Shown here piece after piece: positions 63,607 through 64,000 of a stretch of 64,000 nt of DNA (the stretch's first letter is position 1; the number at the start of each line of letters is the position of its first letter). The position numbers were made by a program, and so were the translations under genes. The notes under the pieces were generated by a model. It was not told the DNA's origin. It did no database searches and saw nothing but the letters and a program-made list of their open reading frames with translations. This stretch comes from an uncultured Cyclobacteriaceae bacterium (GTDB lineage: Bacteria; Bacteroidota; Bacteroidia; Cytophagales; Cyclobacteriaceae), in NCBI GenBank assembly GCA_937146645.1, contig CAKZRQ010000013.1:1-64000 (forward strand), in the 5' to 3' direction.

Positions 63607-64000
63607 ATGCTCGCTGCCATCCTTGGAGTTTTCTGTTTCGCTCTTGGTATTTTACTGCAAAAACTCCCCAAGCGAGCCTCCGCCTCCATCTCCAAGTGGA
63701 TAAATAAGTACCTTTTTTACATCGTATTACCGGCACTTGCACTCCTTCACATTCCGCCCATGGAACTGACATGGAGTGTGCTCACACCGATCAGCGCCGC
63801 TTGGTTTACATTCCTGCTGAGCTGGCTGGTCTTTGGAACGCTTGGAAAGTATTTCCATTGGGATAGAACCTTGACGGGATGTCTGATTATTGTTCCGGGC
63901 TTGGCCAATACCTCATTCATGGGGTTCCCAGTCCTTGAATTCATATATGGTCAGGAAGCTTTACCCACTGCGCTTTTAATAGATCAAGCAGGGTCCTTTC
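63607..64000 (+). CDS. AEC-family (auxin efflux carrier-like) transporter, 5' part
   Basis: 131 residues visible, cut by the window end. Starts MLAAILGVFCFALGILLQKLP, then helices around YLFYIVLPALALLHI and WFTFLLSWLVFGTLG, and the family motif TGCLIIVPGLANTSFMGFPV followed by ALLIDQAGSF. AEC proteins transport organic anions (malate, malonate, auxin-like) across the inner membrane. The complete protein is expected to be about 300 residues with ten helices. Confidence 0.82.
   Translation, partial: MLAAILGVFCFALGILLQKLPKRASASISKWINKYLFYIVLPALALLHIPPMELTWSVLTPISAAWFTFLLSWLVFGTLGKYFHWDRTLTGCLIIVPGLANTSFMGFPVLEFIYGQEALPTALLIDQAGSF

Noticed and set aside
1..64000. tRNA, rRNA, CRISPR arrays, IS elements and prophage
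   Set aside because: No cloverleaf-like units, spaced repeats, transposase ORFs or phage structural genes were recognised by eye; a short tRNA could be missed without tRNAscan.

Overview
The window reads as a chromosomal segment of an aerobic, probably marine member of the Bacteroidota, most likely order Cytophagales (a Cyclobacteriaceae/Algoriphagus-like relative is my best guess, not proven). The signs are: A/T-rich DNA with few Shine-Dalgarno sites, several promoters of the Bacteroidota TTG/TAnnTTTG type, TonB-dependent receptors with N-terminal carboxypeptidase-regulatory domains, SusD-independent lipoproteins, a GEVED/SprB-like surface protein, DUF3127, DUF6624 and DUF6702 proteins, a Wzi-like capsule protein, and a TPR/LuxR-type regulator. 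No rRNA, tRNA, IS element, prophage or CRISPR array was seen. Genes are tightly packed and many convergent pairs share overlapping stop codons.

Layout. 1-2105: 5' part of a giant secreted surface protein with a near-duplicate 234-bp repeat, cut by the window edge. 2.6-4.9 kb: aldehyde dehydrogenase plus esterase lipoprotein. 4.9-6.4 kb: ECF sigma factor with a small putative anti-sigma protein, and a DUF3127 OB-like protein with an SSB-type acidic tip. 6.5-8.3 kb: purK-purE plus a small membrane peptide. 8.3-13 kb: a membrane-anchored MutS-like ATPase, then two paralogous lipoproteins flanking an iodotyrosine-deiodinase-like flavoprotein. 13-17.8 kb: MscS channel, then a type III polyketide synthase locus (methyltransferase, chalcone-synthase-like enzyme, UbiA prenyltransferase, FAD reductase/hydroxylase). 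17.8-28 kb: a zinc metalloprotease, a YcxB-like membrane protein, a fasciclin protein, rlmH, a transglutaminase-like protein, a SlyD-like isomerase, a Wzi-like protein with a lipoprotein partner, and wecB with a DUF985 cupin.

28-39 kb: a TonB receptor beside a beta-helix lipoprotein (unknown substrate), MoxR ATPase, an RluE-like pseudouridine synthase with a tiny CxxC protein, a DUF6624 protein, and an M1 aminopeptidase/HupE/DUF6702 group. 39-44.8 kb: a phosphate-scavenging module of beta-propeller phytase, TonB receptor and TPR/LuxR-type regulator. 44.8-50.6 kb: 2H phosphoesterase, tandem universal stress protein, polysaccharide-initiating sugar transferase with two methyltransferases, and a sarcosine/N-methyltryptophan-oxidase-like flavoprotein. 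50.7-57.8 kb: a coiled-coil membrane protein, a 1192-residue multi-pass protein of unknown function with a secreted TPR partner, a LolC/E-type permease and rbfA. 57.9-64 kb: a 12-TM membrane protein, an M15 endolysin-like protein, rpiB, tatC, glyA, two small unknowns and the start of an AEC-family transporter.

The segment is mainly ordinary core chromosome with accessory nutrient-uptake and secondary-metabolite modules. The most distinctive unit is the type III PKS locus; the most obscure are the 1192-residue protein, the membrane MutS homologue and several tiny genes that automated calling would probably miss.
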